A DNA stretch of 64,000 nt from Macrophomina tecta (Eukaryota > Ascomycota > Dothideomycetes > Botryosphaeriales > Botryosphaeriaceae). Every line of letters starts with the position of its first letter. The stretch's first letter is position 1. Below, piece by piece: positions 1 to 11,777 of the stretch. Where the stretch lies: NCBI GenBank assembly GCA_024180945.1, contig JAKSGN010000002.1, forward strand, positions 1,178,001-1,242,000. The letters are read 5' to 3'. The notes below the pieces were generated by a model. The model did not search any database and was not told where the DNA came from. It saw only the letters and a list, made by a program, of their open reading frames with translations. The position numbers and the translations under genes are program-made.

Positions 1-1468
1 TTCGGGGGATGCTGTGTGAGCAAGGTGTGAATTTAACAACCTGAAATGGATGCAGCATACCTTCGTGAAAAATGTAACTCATGGGACTGTTGTCTACAAT
101 CATGACTTTGCTCAAGTCTGGCTCGACTTGGCTCAGATCTTTGATGTACGCGCCGTTGCGGAATGTACAGTGTTGGCGGTAATAGCGACCTGCAAAGTAT
201 TTGCGTTCTAGTTCTAGCCAGTCGATTACTGGATCCGCATATTCCTGAACCGACGCCGTGAAAATGATCAGGTTGTACCATTTCGAAACTTTACGCAGGA
301 AATCATCGCAGTGCGGCCGTTTGTGCACGTAGTACAGGATAGGAATTTGCGGACCAATGACCTGATTGCCGCTTCCCATTGCTTGGTTAAGTTTCACCTC
401 GACCATGTGACCAGTGGTGTAACGGCCGCCTTTTGCCATACTGTGGATCAGAGTCTCGTCCAGGTCAAGGATTAGGGTTTTCTCATGAGGGCCAAAATTA
501 GATGGAGCATGCCTGCCGGAGTAGGACGGTTGACGCCGTGGCACAAGAGGACGAGGTGGAACAGGAGCGCGAGGGAATTTCAACTTTGATGCAGAACCCG
601 GACTGCCTGGAGATTTGAGAGCAGCAGCGGCAGCCTCATGGGGAGTCATCTCTCCAGAGCCCTTGGAGGCCGTACTGCCCTTCCGTTGCTTCCGCTTCCT
701 CAAGGTGTCCTCGTTGTGCAACTTGATTCGAATTGAGCGCCTGGCAGGAGCAATCTCGTCCACCGAAGTGGCAGAAGACTTAGACCGTGTGTGTCTCGCG
801 GGGGAATCTTCGTCACGAGTGGCTGGCCGTTCGCTTTCCGAATCCGAGGTCATGGCAACGGAACTTGTAGTCGAGGATACCGATGGTGATCGTTTCGATG
901 ATTTCCTTAACAATTTACCTGACGCGGATCTCCTTGCGAAGCGGTCGTCTGGCCGATTGTCCTTTTCATCATAGTCCATCCCTTGCATCGATCGTCTTCG
1001 CCTTTTGCGGGAAAATATGCGGGCCAGGCGGTATAGCGGAAGCAGAGTGGAGAAGTGGCCGTCGTCATCGTAAAAGCAAGCAGCAAGGTATCGAGCAGGA
1101 GCGACAGCAACGGCAATAATGACCCTCATGCTACCGATAACGGCAGTGGCTAGACGCTTAGGAATCATCCAGGTAGACCAGGATTTGGTGTCTCCAAAAG
1201 GCTCCCGGCCACCTTGGGGAATGAGCGGAGTCTGGTCGTCGGGCGGTGGATGGTCGTCCTGGGAAGTGGTGTTGTCGAAGGTCAGGCCGAGACCGCCGTC
1301 GGGTCGCGCGCTGCCGGCTCCGAGGCTCGCATCTTCGGTGTAGCTCCTCCCACGGGGGCGCGAAGATTGGCCGGGTTTGGAGATGTCGCCCTCGGAGCCG
1401 GCACGAGAGCGTGGGGGGCTTGGTGGAGGAGTCGAGCCGATTGCCGAGAGGATGTTGAGCGAGTTCAT
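1..1468 (-). CDS. NEM1: Nem1-type nuclear envelope phosphatase, catalytic subunit (3' part outside window)
   Basis: Protein phosphatase of the FCP1/NIF (HAD) family. In yeasts Nem1 acts with Spo7 at the nuclear/ER membrane to dephosphorylate the lipin Pah1 and so controls lipid synthesis and nuclear membrane growth (family knowledge). Seen: ATG at 1468 opens a 469-codon exon starting MNSLNILSAIGSTPPPSPP. A hydrophobic segment lies at about residues 106-133, followed by a basic, Ser-rich linker. The FCP1 domain has the catalytic DLDET at residues 335-339 and later IVDNSPMSYIFHE. A donor (GTATGC) follows base 61, so the last exon or exons are mostly beyond the left edge; a possible acceptor lies near base 13. 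Divergent from the eIF2B-beta gene. The family is secure; the C-terminus cannot be seen. Confidence 0.9.
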   Translation of the reverse strand, partial: MNSLNILSAIGSTPPPSPPRSRAGSEGDISKPGQSSRPRGRSYTEDASLGAGSARPDGGLGLTFDNTTSQDDHPPPDDQTPLIPQGGREPFGDTKSWSTWMIPKRLATAVIGSMRVIIAVAVAPARYLAACFYDDDGHFSTLLPLYRLARIFSRKRRRRSMQGMDYDEKDNRPDDRFARRSASGKLLRKSSKRSPSVSSTTSSVAMTSDSESERPATRDEDSPARHTRSKSSATSVDEIAPARRSIRIKLHNEDTLRKRKQRKGSTASKGSGEMTPHEAAAAALKSPGSPGSASKLKFPRAPVPPRPLVPRRQPSYSGRHAPSNFGPHEKTLILDLDETLIHSMAKGGRYTTGHMVEVKLNQAMGSGNQVIGPQIPILYYVHKRPHCDDFLRKVSKWYNLIIFTASVQEYADPVIDWLELERKYFAGRYYRQHCTFRNGAYIKDLSQVEPDLSKVMIVDNSPMSYIFHEGMLHPFQVVKFTPCSHSIPR

Positions 1469-2201
1469 AGTCCGGAGCAAGCCATGAAAGAGGAACAGGA
1501 CGAGGGCGTAGAGTAGCAGCAGCTTGGATCCCGTCACGGAGCGGCGGGGATTGTGGGTTGCGCTGCGCTTGTTGGGATGCGGATGCGCGAGCTGCGGGCG
1601 CGGGCGCGGGCGCGGGCGGGCGTGGTGAGGCGGAGGCGAGAGGGCGGAGCGAGGCGGGCGAGGAACGGGTGGGGATCAGGTGCTGAGGGCACGCCAGCGG
1701 GGTTGGGCGAGGGCCGCCGCTTGGTCGGGGGGGTCGAGCGGGAATGAGGTTGAGGGCGGAGCGGTGGCAGGACTGGGAGAACAGAGTGTGGAGAGAGCTC
1801 GCAGCAGCCGCGAGAGCCACCGGAGCCATGACGCCCGCACCGCGCCGACGCCGACGCCGACGCCCGACCCGGAGCAAAAACGCGAGCATTCAACCAACCA
1901 GCCGCCGCCGCCAAAACGTGCTCAGCGTGAACGCGCCCTCACGTACGCGCGCCTGGATCCAGCAGCAGCGGTGCGAGACCCTTGCAGGACGCGTCGGCCC
2001 CAGCTTGCGCCTGCGTCTGCCTGTGCTACCGCGCACAATTTCCCGGCTCTCTTCCGCAGCCAAACGCCCCCCCACCACCACCACCGCCGCCGCCGCCGCC
2101 GCCCAAACAACGTCACAGCCCGCAAAAATTACACCCCACCAACTCCGCTACACTCGCCTGCCGCGCCTCTCTCAGCCTCTGGCCACGCTCTGTGAGCAGA
2201 G
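1469..2201. promoter_or_regulatory. Shared divergent promoter of NEM1 and GCD7, GC-rich with simple repeats
   Basis: The 733 bases between two divergent ATGs must hold both promoters and 5' leaders. Seen: a run of GCGGGC units near 1596-1625, CCGACG triplets near 1846-1866, and a CCACCACC/CCGCCGCC tract near 2074-2105. Long open frames here are compositional. No clear TATA box was seen. Confidence 0.6.
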
Positions 2202-3691
2202 ATGGCCCCTCCCGCCGCCTCTAATACGCCAGGGTTGGCTTCGTTCTTGAAGTCGCTCAAGACGAATCCCGTCGAGTCATCGATTGAGCACTTCATATCG
2301 TGAGCTCTCCGCGCCACCGCCCCCGCATGCCTGGCTCCCCACTGACTGCCAATAGCCTACTCAAGCGCCGCCAGATCCGCAACTCCAGGCCCTGCGCCAT
2401 CGCAACAGCCCAGCTGCTCCGTCGCGTCGTACAAGAATTTAAAGGAAAGGATGCCGCGAAGCTGATACGCCGCATCAAGGACGTCGGCCAGCGCCTAACT
2501 GCTGCTCAGCCGCGCGAGATGTCTGTTGGGAACATCGTGCGGCGAGTGCTCGGTCTTGTTCGGGAAGTGCTGGAGGAAGGCGAGAGCGGTGCTGCCATGA
2601 GCGATGCTGGCACAAGCACCCCAGGCCAGCACCCCGCCCACCACGACTCTTTGCAGCGTCCTGGCCTGAGTTCCACCATATCAACCTTCAGCCCGCTTAA
2701 GCACGGCGCCGCCCAGCCCGTAGACTTCACCCCGCATTTGGATGGCGCAAGCGACTCGACCGACATGTCCCACCGCCCGCCCCTTCTCTCTTCCCACACC
2801 TCCTATGGCGGCTCCCTATTCGGCCTCTTTTCTCAACCAGAGCACACCCAGCCTAATTCTCCCACCGGCACACCGTCGGGCGCGCGGACGCCCAGCGGCA
2901 AGGCCGCCCTTACAGCCGGCAATCTTGCCGGCCTAGGCGACTCGAGCCCCAAGAAAGAAGACCTGAAAGCCGAGACTCTCGAGGGTATCAACGAGCTTCT
3001 GGATGAGCTTGAGCAAGTCGATGAGCAGATTGCCGAGTACGCCCTGCAACACATCCACTCGGACGAAATCATCCTCACCCACACCTCGTCCATGACCGTC
3101 CAGAAATTCCTGCTCACTGCCGCGAAAAAGCGCAAATTCACCGTCATTCATGTCGAAGCCTACCCCAATGATAGCGATAACACCCACTCTACCCTTCTCA
3201 CCGGCCGCAAACGCGACGAGGAAGAGGATGATAGCGATGACCGCTTCAAGCCGCTGACTGCTGCCGGCATCACTGTGATCCTCGTTCCGGAGTCTGCTGT
3301 CTTCGCTATCATGTCGCGTGTCAACAAAGTCGTTCTGGCTACCCACGCCGTCCTTGCAAACGGCGGGCTTGTTGCCGCCGTTGGGGCCCGGACAGTTGCC
3401 AAGGCTGCAAAGATGCACCAGACGCCCGTTGTTGTCGTCAGCGGCGTTTACAAGCTCTCGCCCGTTTACCCCTTTGACGTCGACGAGCTCATTGAGTATG
3501 GGGATGCTGGTGCCGTAGTACCCTACGACGAGGGCGACTTTGTGGACAAGGTTGACGTTGTCAACCCCCTATTCGACTATGTCCCCGCAGACCTCGTCGA
3601 CCTATACATCACAAACCTCGGCGGCCATGCCCCGAGCTATCTCTACAGGATCGTTGCGGATCACTATCGCGTGGAAGACATCAATCTGTAG
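2202..3691 (+). CDS. GCD7: Translation initiation factor eIF2B subunit beta
   Basis: Regulatory subunit of eIF2B, the guanine nucleotide exchange factor that recycles eIF2 in the cytosol. The alpha/beta/delta subcomplex senses phosphorylated eIF2 (family knowledge). Two exons, 2202-2299 and 2356-3691, are joined across a 56-nt intron (GTGAGC...CAATAG). The spliced product is 477 aa, starts MAPPAASNTPGLASFLKSLK and reads SSIEHFISLLKRRQIRN across the junction. An N-terminal helical part (about 1-120) is followed by a Ser/Pro-rich linker and the IF-2B alpha/beta fold, with VNKVVLATHAVLANGGLVAA and PVVVVSGVYKLSPVYPFD near the C-terminus. A start inside the intron would lose the conserved N-terminal helix, so ATG 2202 is preferred. 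Confidence 0.95.
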
Positions 3692-5197
3692 TGGATCCGA
3701 TGTCGAAGTGTTTGAGTAGAGGATGTTGGGCTGCATTCAGGCAACGGCGAGTCGGTACGAACTAGAGATGGAAAGATAGCCGTGTCGAGAGGGCTGAGTT
3801 GAGTAACAATGGACTGTTCAGTAGGAAAATGGGCCTCGCCGGTTGTCGAAGGTGGATCAAGCTTCTTGGTTGACATGGGCCTAGGCATCTTGCATTGACA
3901 TGAATGAAGGAATGAGCCTCAAAATCATGGCCGACAGTTTGAACGCGAAATGAGAGGCGTAAGGGACTGGGTGTGGTCTGCGATACTAGATTTTGTGATA
4001 CTCATCCCAGAAACTGCATCGTGATATCGCACTGAGCAAATTATCCGTTCAAATACTTTCTTCGATCCCACGCTTCTCACCTTGGGCATGGTGCACTATT
4101 TGCAATATTTCTCGCCCCATGATCAGCAGGCATTGCACACTCGACGAACGAGCTGCGACTTGCCTGGTGTAGGCAAGTTATTGCAAGTGGACAAGCAGCC
4201 GACAGGAGCCGCCATCCGGTGACAAGAGATACTCACGTATGGGGTAACATTTCTGTTTAGAATGCTGATGCTGTACGATAGAAATTTCAATGTATGGTTG
4301 AGCTTGTACTTCCAACTCCAGACAAGTTTATAGGCTCACAACGTATTCAAGTCGGTGTGCAGCGCAGTTCACGCCTGGCAGGACAGAAGCAGTTGCGACC
4401 TCTTGAATGATTCTGGCCTGTCTAGTTAAGTATGTGCGCAATGTGTGGAGGGTGAGGGCTATGTCGGTGGTCAGGCTTTACAGTGGTTGTGGCCTGTGTT
4501 GCGGCCTGGGTGCCTCAGGCGCCTCCGCCCGCATTTCTTCTTTCCTCCTCACGCAACACCTTTTACACACAAGGGTCATACCGTTTCTATCAACACAGCC
4601 CACCTTGTTTTTTTTTTTTTTTTTTTTGTTGGTGTGTTTGTTTGCTCTTTTTTTTTTTTTTCCTGAACAAAGGGTTCATACAGCCTGCACATAGCAATCT
4701 TTCGCCCGCAGCCGAAGAATCTATCAGAGCTTGAGGTTTTTCCCAATCCCCAAGTTACTCATGAAGCCTGCTGTCGTCCCCACACACACTCTTCTCTTTG
4801 CACACATGGGCGTGCATCTTCAATGAACAAGAAGATAGTAGGGACGACAGAAAAACCTACTTCGCATGCTCGCCGCGTCGCCAAACTGTCCGACCGTGTG
4901 TTTCCGGCAACAAAGCTAACTCCTCCCTCAGCTTTCCGCTCGGCATATGCTCAAAAAAACTTCTCCATCATTCAAAGTATACGTGATATACCACTTCCCC
5001 CTCTCACGCGCCCTCTGCATCCCTAGATCAACCGTCACTTCCCCTCTTCGCCCCCCCCTCCCTCTCCTCAAAATCACTCCACCTTCGGCTCTTCAGCTTT
5101 TCTGTTTCATTATAGGTTTTTCCATCAGTCTCCTTCCCAACATCTCCTCAGTCCAAGCGAAAGTGGCCATCCGCTTTCTCAACGCCGTTGGGTGTAT
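3692..5197. other. Intergenic, no gene recognised; poly-T tracts
   Basis: This is the 3' flank of GCD7 and the spacer up to the tRNA-Tyr gene. Small open frames here show no recognisable protein character. Two T runs (about 20 and 14 T) lie at 4608-4627 and 4648-4661. I see no other structure. Confidence 0.5.
4608..4661. repeat. Paired poly-T tracts
   Basis: A run of about 20 T and a run of about 14 T are separated by a 20-base G/T-rich spacer. This is a simple low-complexity tract, apparently non-coding. Confidence 0.8.
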
Positions 5198-5313
5198 CTC
5201 CGCTTGGTGTAGTTGGTTTATCACGTTTGACTGTAAAATCTCGCTGCTTCCTCCGTTGGAAGCGTGATATACATGCCATCAAAAGGTCCCTAGTTCGATT
5301 CTGGGAGCGGAGA
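5198..5313 (+). tRNA. tRNA-Tyr (GTA) with a 41-nt intron
   Basis: A full cloverleaf can be drawn. Acceptor CTCCGCT (5198-5204) pairs perfectly with AGCGGAG (5306-5312), with discriminator A5313. The anticodon stem TTTGA/TCAAA (5226-5230/5279-5283) encloses loop CT-GTA-A + A. The T-arm is CCTAG-TTCGATT-CTGGG. The intron 5237-5277 sits directly 3' of position 37, the canonical place for nuclear tRNA introns. The C1-G72 pair and A73 are the eukaryotic tRNA-Tyr identity elements, agreeing with anticodon GTA. A T6 run at 5322-5327 is a fitting RNA polymerase III terminator. Confidence 0.92.
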
Positions 5314-8300
5314 AGGATATCTTTTTTGCTTTCTCTTGGTGTGAGAGAGGCGTTGGAGGGTCGGGAATTTATTTTGGGATCGTTAGTGGTGTTGGCGTTG
5401 GTGCCGGATTGGGCAACTGTATGGTGCAGATCCCGCGGAAATGTTCTGGCCGAGGGGTTGGCTGGGCTTGGTGTAGTTACATTCATCATGGTTGTTCCAC
5501 AAGAATTTTCCCACAAGCTCTTCGCTAGGATTCGGGTGGGCTGACTGGACAAACAAGGCGAGTTAGGCTGAGATCTCTGTACTAATACGTCTGTAATCGG
5601 GCACTAGCGCGCGGGAGAATGCTGTGAGAATGCGTCCGCGCCTTGCTCTAGTTGTTTCCTCGTGGTTGGCTGTAAAACATGCGCTGCGTGGGGTAGCAGG
5701 GGATTTCCATCCCACCGTTCAGGGCTCAAATTGAGGTTGTTGTAGGAGATGACACTTTAGTGGTTGCAACAATCCGTGGGTTCTTCATCGGAGGCGTATT
5801 TGCGGTTGCTGACTCCGTTAGTTCCAGACTTTTCGTGTCAGGACCTCCGCGCGAACTAGACATCTTTGATGATGGCTTGCAGAAGGTGCTACTGCGTACT
5901 GAACAAAGCAGACAGCGGAGGTCCTGATCACTCCATATTTGCAGATTGACTCGAGCAGACAGACCCTCGGCAGCACCAAACTGGTGGAAGCTGGACCTGG
6001 AGATGAAATCCGTCTCCGGCTATTGTTGGTGCTACTCGTCGGCAAAGCCTGATGCCACAGCCAACCTCGGCACTGAGAAGCCCAGCCGCGCGCACAGAAT
6101 CCTTCGAGCCGCCGGCACGTAACCGAGCCAAGCAGCAACAGGGGTAATCCCACCGTCGTGGGCTGCAAGACCTGGCCGTGAGCAAACGGCTTTTCCGTCG
6201 ATCACCACTAACGAAAGGAAAGGATGTCTTCGAGAAGGTTCCTCTTCGGTGATTCCAGATCTGCAGGGCAATTGAGTTCGTCACACGCAGGACCCTTCGT
6301 CACTCGTTGGAGCCCTGCAGGAAGAGCGTGAATAAAAGGAAAAAAATAAAAAATAAAGATAAAGCAAAAGTCAATAATTTAACGCCCAGGGTGCCCAGAC
6401 CTCGACGCGCCAGCATCTTCATCATCATCAGACACGCTTCTGCAGATCCACCCTGGGCCAGGAAATGCCGAATGCCGAACTCCGGACGGTTGGACGAAGC
6501 GTCCTTTGGCCGGACTTGGCCTCTCGATTCGTTCCGAGTTGCTCGATGATCAGGAACTGGCGCGCTGCTAGCTCGCTGCACGCCCTCCAGCGACCTGTGC
6601 CACAGCATGCTCCATGAAGATGCTCGTGAAGGTTGAGCAACTGCGCGGAATTATAGTAAGTGTGCAGAACAGAGTCATGACACCGGCGTCCGGTCAACTG
6701 CTCTAACTCCTAATGGCTGAATCAATGGGCGCCGCTGTGATCGCCTGATGGTGCTCGCTATCGATTACCGCTTCAGGCCAAGAAATGTATTGCGATGATG
6801 AGATGTGCGGCTCTTGTATGGTGAGCATGGACATTGAAAGATGTAGCCGCCGTCACACCTTCCGCTTAATGGAAGCCCATCATATCTGTTTTCTCGTGTG
6901 CACTTCGACTGCTTGATACAAATTTCCCAGCGGACTGGTACTGAAAAGGTAACCAGCTGACCGTGGGGCAATGACTACAGCATCAGAGAACAACAGACCA
7001 CATACCCCATGGTTCCGTGACTCAAGAAGCAAAGGCAGATGACCAATAGAATAGATGCGTATCGAACCTTTCGTTTTCCTGCGATTGACAATCGCGAGAA
7101 TCAACCAACTTCCTAAACCAACATCATCAAAGAAATCGCACCCCAGATATTATCCGTGAAACCGCGCCATCCGGCTCGTGCATGCATCTTGTTCTCGCCA
7201 CTCACTACCAGCCAACCGCCCGTCCTTGGCCCAATGCAGCTCTGACAGCATCCAGCTTCCCCTTGTCCGCCCCAGCCACTGTCCACTGGCTCCCTGCAGA
7301 TCTACTCCGAAGGCGCCACACATAATAAAAAGTCACACTACCAAGCCTTCCAACAGAAGAGGGCATGATATGCCCGAAACAGTTGCAGCAGCCGGACAGC
7401 CTCGCGATAAGCCACACCGTACAACACACCAGCAAACCCCCACCCGCATCAACCAGCAGCACCAACCGCATGCCACCACGTCCGACAGCCTCCAATGCCT
7501 CCTGCACTCATGTCATCACTATCGCAGTATCAAATGGCATGACGCGGTCCAATCAACAACTCCGAAAGTGATATTCCATGTACTTGCAACGAATACGAAG
7601 GAGACTCGGACGAAACGGTATCACCGACGTCATCCTCGCGCTTGTTCGTGCAGCGCCAGCAAAGGCGCTACGAGATCAGGCACACCTCGCCCTCTTTCCC
7701 AAAAAAGAACCGTCGAACTGACATGTTCCGCCAGCAGCTATCCCCTGTCACATCGTCTCTGCTCCTGTGAAAGTGCTCTGACGACCCGGGTTCAGGGCTG
7801 TGAAGACAAGCGGAAGAAGGAAGAGCCCGCGATAAACCGCGCGGAGCCGATCAGGCACACGGCAAGAGAGAGAAGATGGGCTCAGCACATCAAACGTCTT
7901 GTCTCATTCCGTCTCCATGTGTCTCCCTAGTAGCTTAAAAGGCCACTTTTAAAACGCCCCGTTGGATGCGTTACAAGTTCTGCGACAAAAAACCCGGCGT
8001 CGTCGGTCGGCAAATGAGGCTGAAAGGAACAAACGTTCGTCAATTTTCTCCAACTGACAGAACAGACGAGTCGAGTCACACACATAACAAGTAGCAGAAG
8101 AAAAAGGGGGATGAGGCGGTGAACTGGGATTTCTTGTTACACCGAAACCCCTAGACGGTCAAAGCTCCATTCTTCGGTTGGGGGGAAGGGCGCGACCCAA
8201 GAGTGATCGGTTGGGAGAAGCAGAAGAGGTCAATGCGGAGATAGTGGGACTGGTAGTGTAAGAAGATGGCCATGATGAGAACAAAGGGGTGGAGACACTG

Positions 8301-9939
8301 TACATACATGCATATCTTAGATTATAAGACATATCACTCCATTCTGTGGACTTGCGATCGTTTGCGTGTTAGCCGTGGAATGACTGAGCAATCAACTACG
8401 TCTTGTTAAACTTGAAAGCTTCCCTCGGCCACAGTTCCTCAAGAGCTGAAGAGTGACACATGAGGCACATACGAGGGTGACATACAACGCCAAAAAAAAA
8501 AAAAAAAAAGCCAGAGCATCGTCATCCCGCGCGCACTCACCGTCCATTGAACAGAAAAAAAAAAAAAAGAGAGATTGGTCACGCACAAACAGGATATCCA
8601 ATACGTTCTCTCACACATTAAGTCTCCATTGCGTAAAGAAATAGTAACAAGTCGAGATAATTTTTGCCTATGCCATGGTTGAAAAGGAAGAGAGTCCACT
8701 GTCACTCACAATAATGGGTAGAGTAGACCAAAACGACAAACAATACACAGCGAGTAAGGGAGAGGGAAAAGCTGATAAAAAGTCATACTAGAAAAAAAAA
8801 TTCGAACTTGGTCTTGTCTGAACGCCTTCGCCCGTCATGCAAACAGCTACAAACGACCGCGCTACCAGTATCCATGTTCATCTTCTCCTTCCCTCCCTTT
8901 CTCTCATGAACATCCTACTGTCAAAGCAGTAAAACAAAACGCTGAAACGCGGAATAAACAACTAACAAAAACAAACAGACATCGGTTATCAAATAAACCC
9001 ATTCCCCGCTTCCTCTCAGAGCCTGGCGTCTCTCCGCAAATGAAGGCATCAAACGCGGTCAATGCTCAGATTATGAGGTAACAAAGAGGTGGAGGAATTG
9101 GAAAAGAGGAGAAAATTAGAGGTTGCCGCCGACGCGCAACCGGGTCTCGGAGAGAGGGAGAGAGGAAACAGCAAGAAAGAAGAGAGCCCCCGATTAAAAT
9201 TTCGATCGACAAGAACGCCGGTGCTTGCAGCCAACAACGAACGAGGTGCGTGCTGAATGCATGAGCGTAAAAAGGTCTAACAGTACAAAGAGGCGCTTTT
9301 TTTGGTGGTTGGTTCAGTAGTAGTGGTGGTAGAGTTGCTTCTTGAGTGATCCTTCCCATAAGAACACCTACGCAAAGATCGGTTCCGCGAGTCGTTGCAA
9401 GATAATTTCCCATCAATGGTGTGACGAACGTTGAGACGGCGAGAATGGAGGAATCGATCAAGTGGCCCTCCAAGAGCTGCGCCCCTTACACCCATGAAGA
9501 CAACAAAAACGACAATTATGCTACCAAGCCGGCCGTGAGAGTGCGGTAAAGAAAAAGAAAAAAAAGCTGAAGAAAGAATCGTGGACACATCCAGGTTTGG
9601 GGGCTGGACTAAAAGCAGTATGTATGATTAGAAGGCCTGCAGTGCGCCGACCAGCCCCACAGGTTGCGCACCGCGCCCCCAATATGCATGTTCGCGCGAG
9701 AGAGTAGAAGACCAGATGATGAGAGCCCGACGGCCAGGAAGATGCGGAAGGATAAGAAGAGGGGAAGAGCCAACGGGGAGATGAGAGGATCGGACGCGGG
9801 CGACTCGAAAGATCTACTACGAGTCCATTTCCACAATCATGTCGAGAGAACATCGCTGTTGCCGTCGTAGAACTCCTGCAGCATCAAAGTACTTCAATGC
9901 CGAGTCTCAAACAAAGCGGCGAGCAGGTGGCAGCCCGCC
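5314..9939. other. Gene-poor stretch; 3' flank of the casein kinase gene on the right
   Basis: No gene could be supported in 4.6 kb. Open frames are short or of biased composition; the longest, 7178-7930 plus, is His/Ser/Thr/Arg-rich with no domain. A-tracts occur at about 8492-8509 and 8555-8569. The right part (roughly 9 kb onwards) probably includes the long 3' untranslated region of the minus-strand kinase gene. Confidence 0.45.
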
Positions 9940-11777
9940 TCACTCACCGCAGCACAGCGTGTTCACAATTTTTTTCCAGACAGAAGGCTTCTGCTCACCC
10001 GCCGGCTGCGGCCTGTTACCGGCCGGCGTCGCCTGGGCGTTTCCCTGAATGGGGCTCTGGGTAGTGCTCATCCTTTGGGGCAGATTTTGCTGGCTGTTTT
10101 GGAATTGTGCTGCAGTTGAGCCTTCTGGTGCCTGGATATCCCCTTGGCTCTTTCTCTTCATGTGATCGGCCTGGTATTTTGCTACGTCGGTCCGGGAAGG
10201 GTGCCTTGCCGCGCCGCCCGGGGGACGAGATGCTCCGGGTTTTGGGAGCTCGGCGTCGAGTCTGCCCGGGGGCATGGGGGTCTTGGAACCGCGAGCCTGG
10301 CCGCCGTGGATCTCGCGAGCGGATGAGTTGGGAACCGCATTGCTGTGGTGAAGGTGCGCGGCGGATGCGTGGCTTTTCATCGACTCCCAGCCTTTGCCGT
10401 TGTTGATTTTCATCCAGTCGTACTCGCCATCCTCAACCTCGCCGGTACTCTTGAGAGCCTGCGTGAACAGCTCACGCAGGTAGTCGTAGTCGGGAGTATC
10501 CTCAAAGCCAAGGTTACGGACGTAGCTGAGGTACTTGTTGAATTCCTCTGACGTTTGCATTAGCTCAGCCCGATACACCGTCAACGACTGGAATACTAAC
10601 CAGGGAAACCATCGCATAGATCCTTTATGGCAGTTGTCTGCTTCTTCTCGCCAATCTTCTCATACTTCTGCTTGTTCGTGGCAGCCTTCAGGCCCTGCCA
10701 CGGCAGACCACCCCGAAGGAAATACATGAATACATGGCCGAGCGCCTCCAGGTCATCTCTCCGCGATTGCTCGCGACCAAGGTGGGTGTTGATACTCATG
10801 TAACGAGCCGTACCAGACAGCGACTTGCGTTCTCTGTAAGGGATGTGTTGCTTCGTCTTGGGATCACGGTACTGCTTCGCCATGCCAAAGTCGACGACGT
10901 GAATAACGTTGGCAGCTTTGGTGCCGGGGCGCCCAATCAGGAAGTTGTCAGGTTTGATATCACGGTAGATGAGGTTCTTCTCGTGGATGGTTTGAACGCG
11001 AGAAAGCTGGAAGCCATGTTAGCTCAGACAAGGCCATGTATGCCGGCACACGCACCATCTGCTTGGCGACCATGACGACGGTCTTGATGGAGAAGCGACG
11101 GTTGCAGTGGTCGAACAGGTCCTCCAAGCTGGGACCGAGTAGGTCGATGACCAGGATGTTATGCAGGCCCTCTTGACCGAAGTAGTAGACATTAGGAATG
11201 CCGGCTGTGCAAGGATTAGCTGTGAGCGTCGGGGACGGAAGCGAACGAGGCATCTTGCTGCAACAGCGCGAGACTGTCTTGGGCTTACTGATCGAGTCGC
11301 TGGCGGGCTCAGTCTGTGCGCTGGTGGTGCGCTGAGTGACGAGCCTGCGGCGCGAGTGATCGTTTCCGCCCTTGACAACGCGCATGAGCAAGCGTGTGGG
11401 AAAAAGAAGCGCACTTACGGCAGCCCACGAGAATCTTATACGTGCGGTACTCATCTCTCAGCTGGGGCGCGTCCGACTTGCGGGGTTCCTGCAGCACAGC
11501 ACGTCCATGTCAGCGCGGTGGTCGGAAAGGCGGGCGAGGCGTCCCGCCCCCTAGACGAGGGCGCAGAAGAGGACTCACGAATTTGATAGCGACTTGCTGG
11601 TTGTTCAGCAGGTTGGTGCCCTCGAAGATGACGCCGAAAGAACCCTAGAGCAGTCAGTCGGGTCGCCTCGTCGTCGTCGTCGGTTCGGCGGTGGGCGGAG
11701 TAGCGACGGCGTACCTCTCCTATCTTCTTGCCGACCCGGTAGTGCACGCCCACGACATTCGAGGACGAGGAGGCCAT
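9940..11777 (-). CDS. ckiA: Casein kinase I, Yck-type (plasma membrane-associated form)
   Basis: Ser/Thr kinase of the CK1 family closest to yeast Yck1/2 and Aspergillus CkiA, which are palmitoylated at C-terminal cysteines (family knowledge). Six exons: 11715-11777, 11579-11644, 11419-11488, 11056-11204, 10601-11006 and 9940-10547. The product is 453 aa. Glycine loop [12 protein letters not shown] spans an intron; catalytic Lys42, YRDIKPDN with Asp132, and DFG Asp155 are present. The CK1 signature [12 protein letters not shown] and a Gln/Pro-rich tail follow, ending NTLCCGE. The CC near the end fits lipid anchoring. The last codons are uncertain: GGTGAGT after the second Cys is also a good splice donor and would replace the final residues with a short alternative tail. 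Confidence 0.93.

Noticed and set aside
1158..1889. 243-codon minus frame overlapping NEM1
   Set aside because: It is an out-of-frame reading of NEM1 and its GC-rich leader; the NEM1 frame from ATG 1468 encodes the conserved protein.
7178..7930. 250-codon plus-strand open frame
   Set aside because: Composition is biased to His, Ser, Thr and Arg with no domain, no splice context and no periodic codon use that I can see; it lies in the probable 3' flank of the kinase gene.
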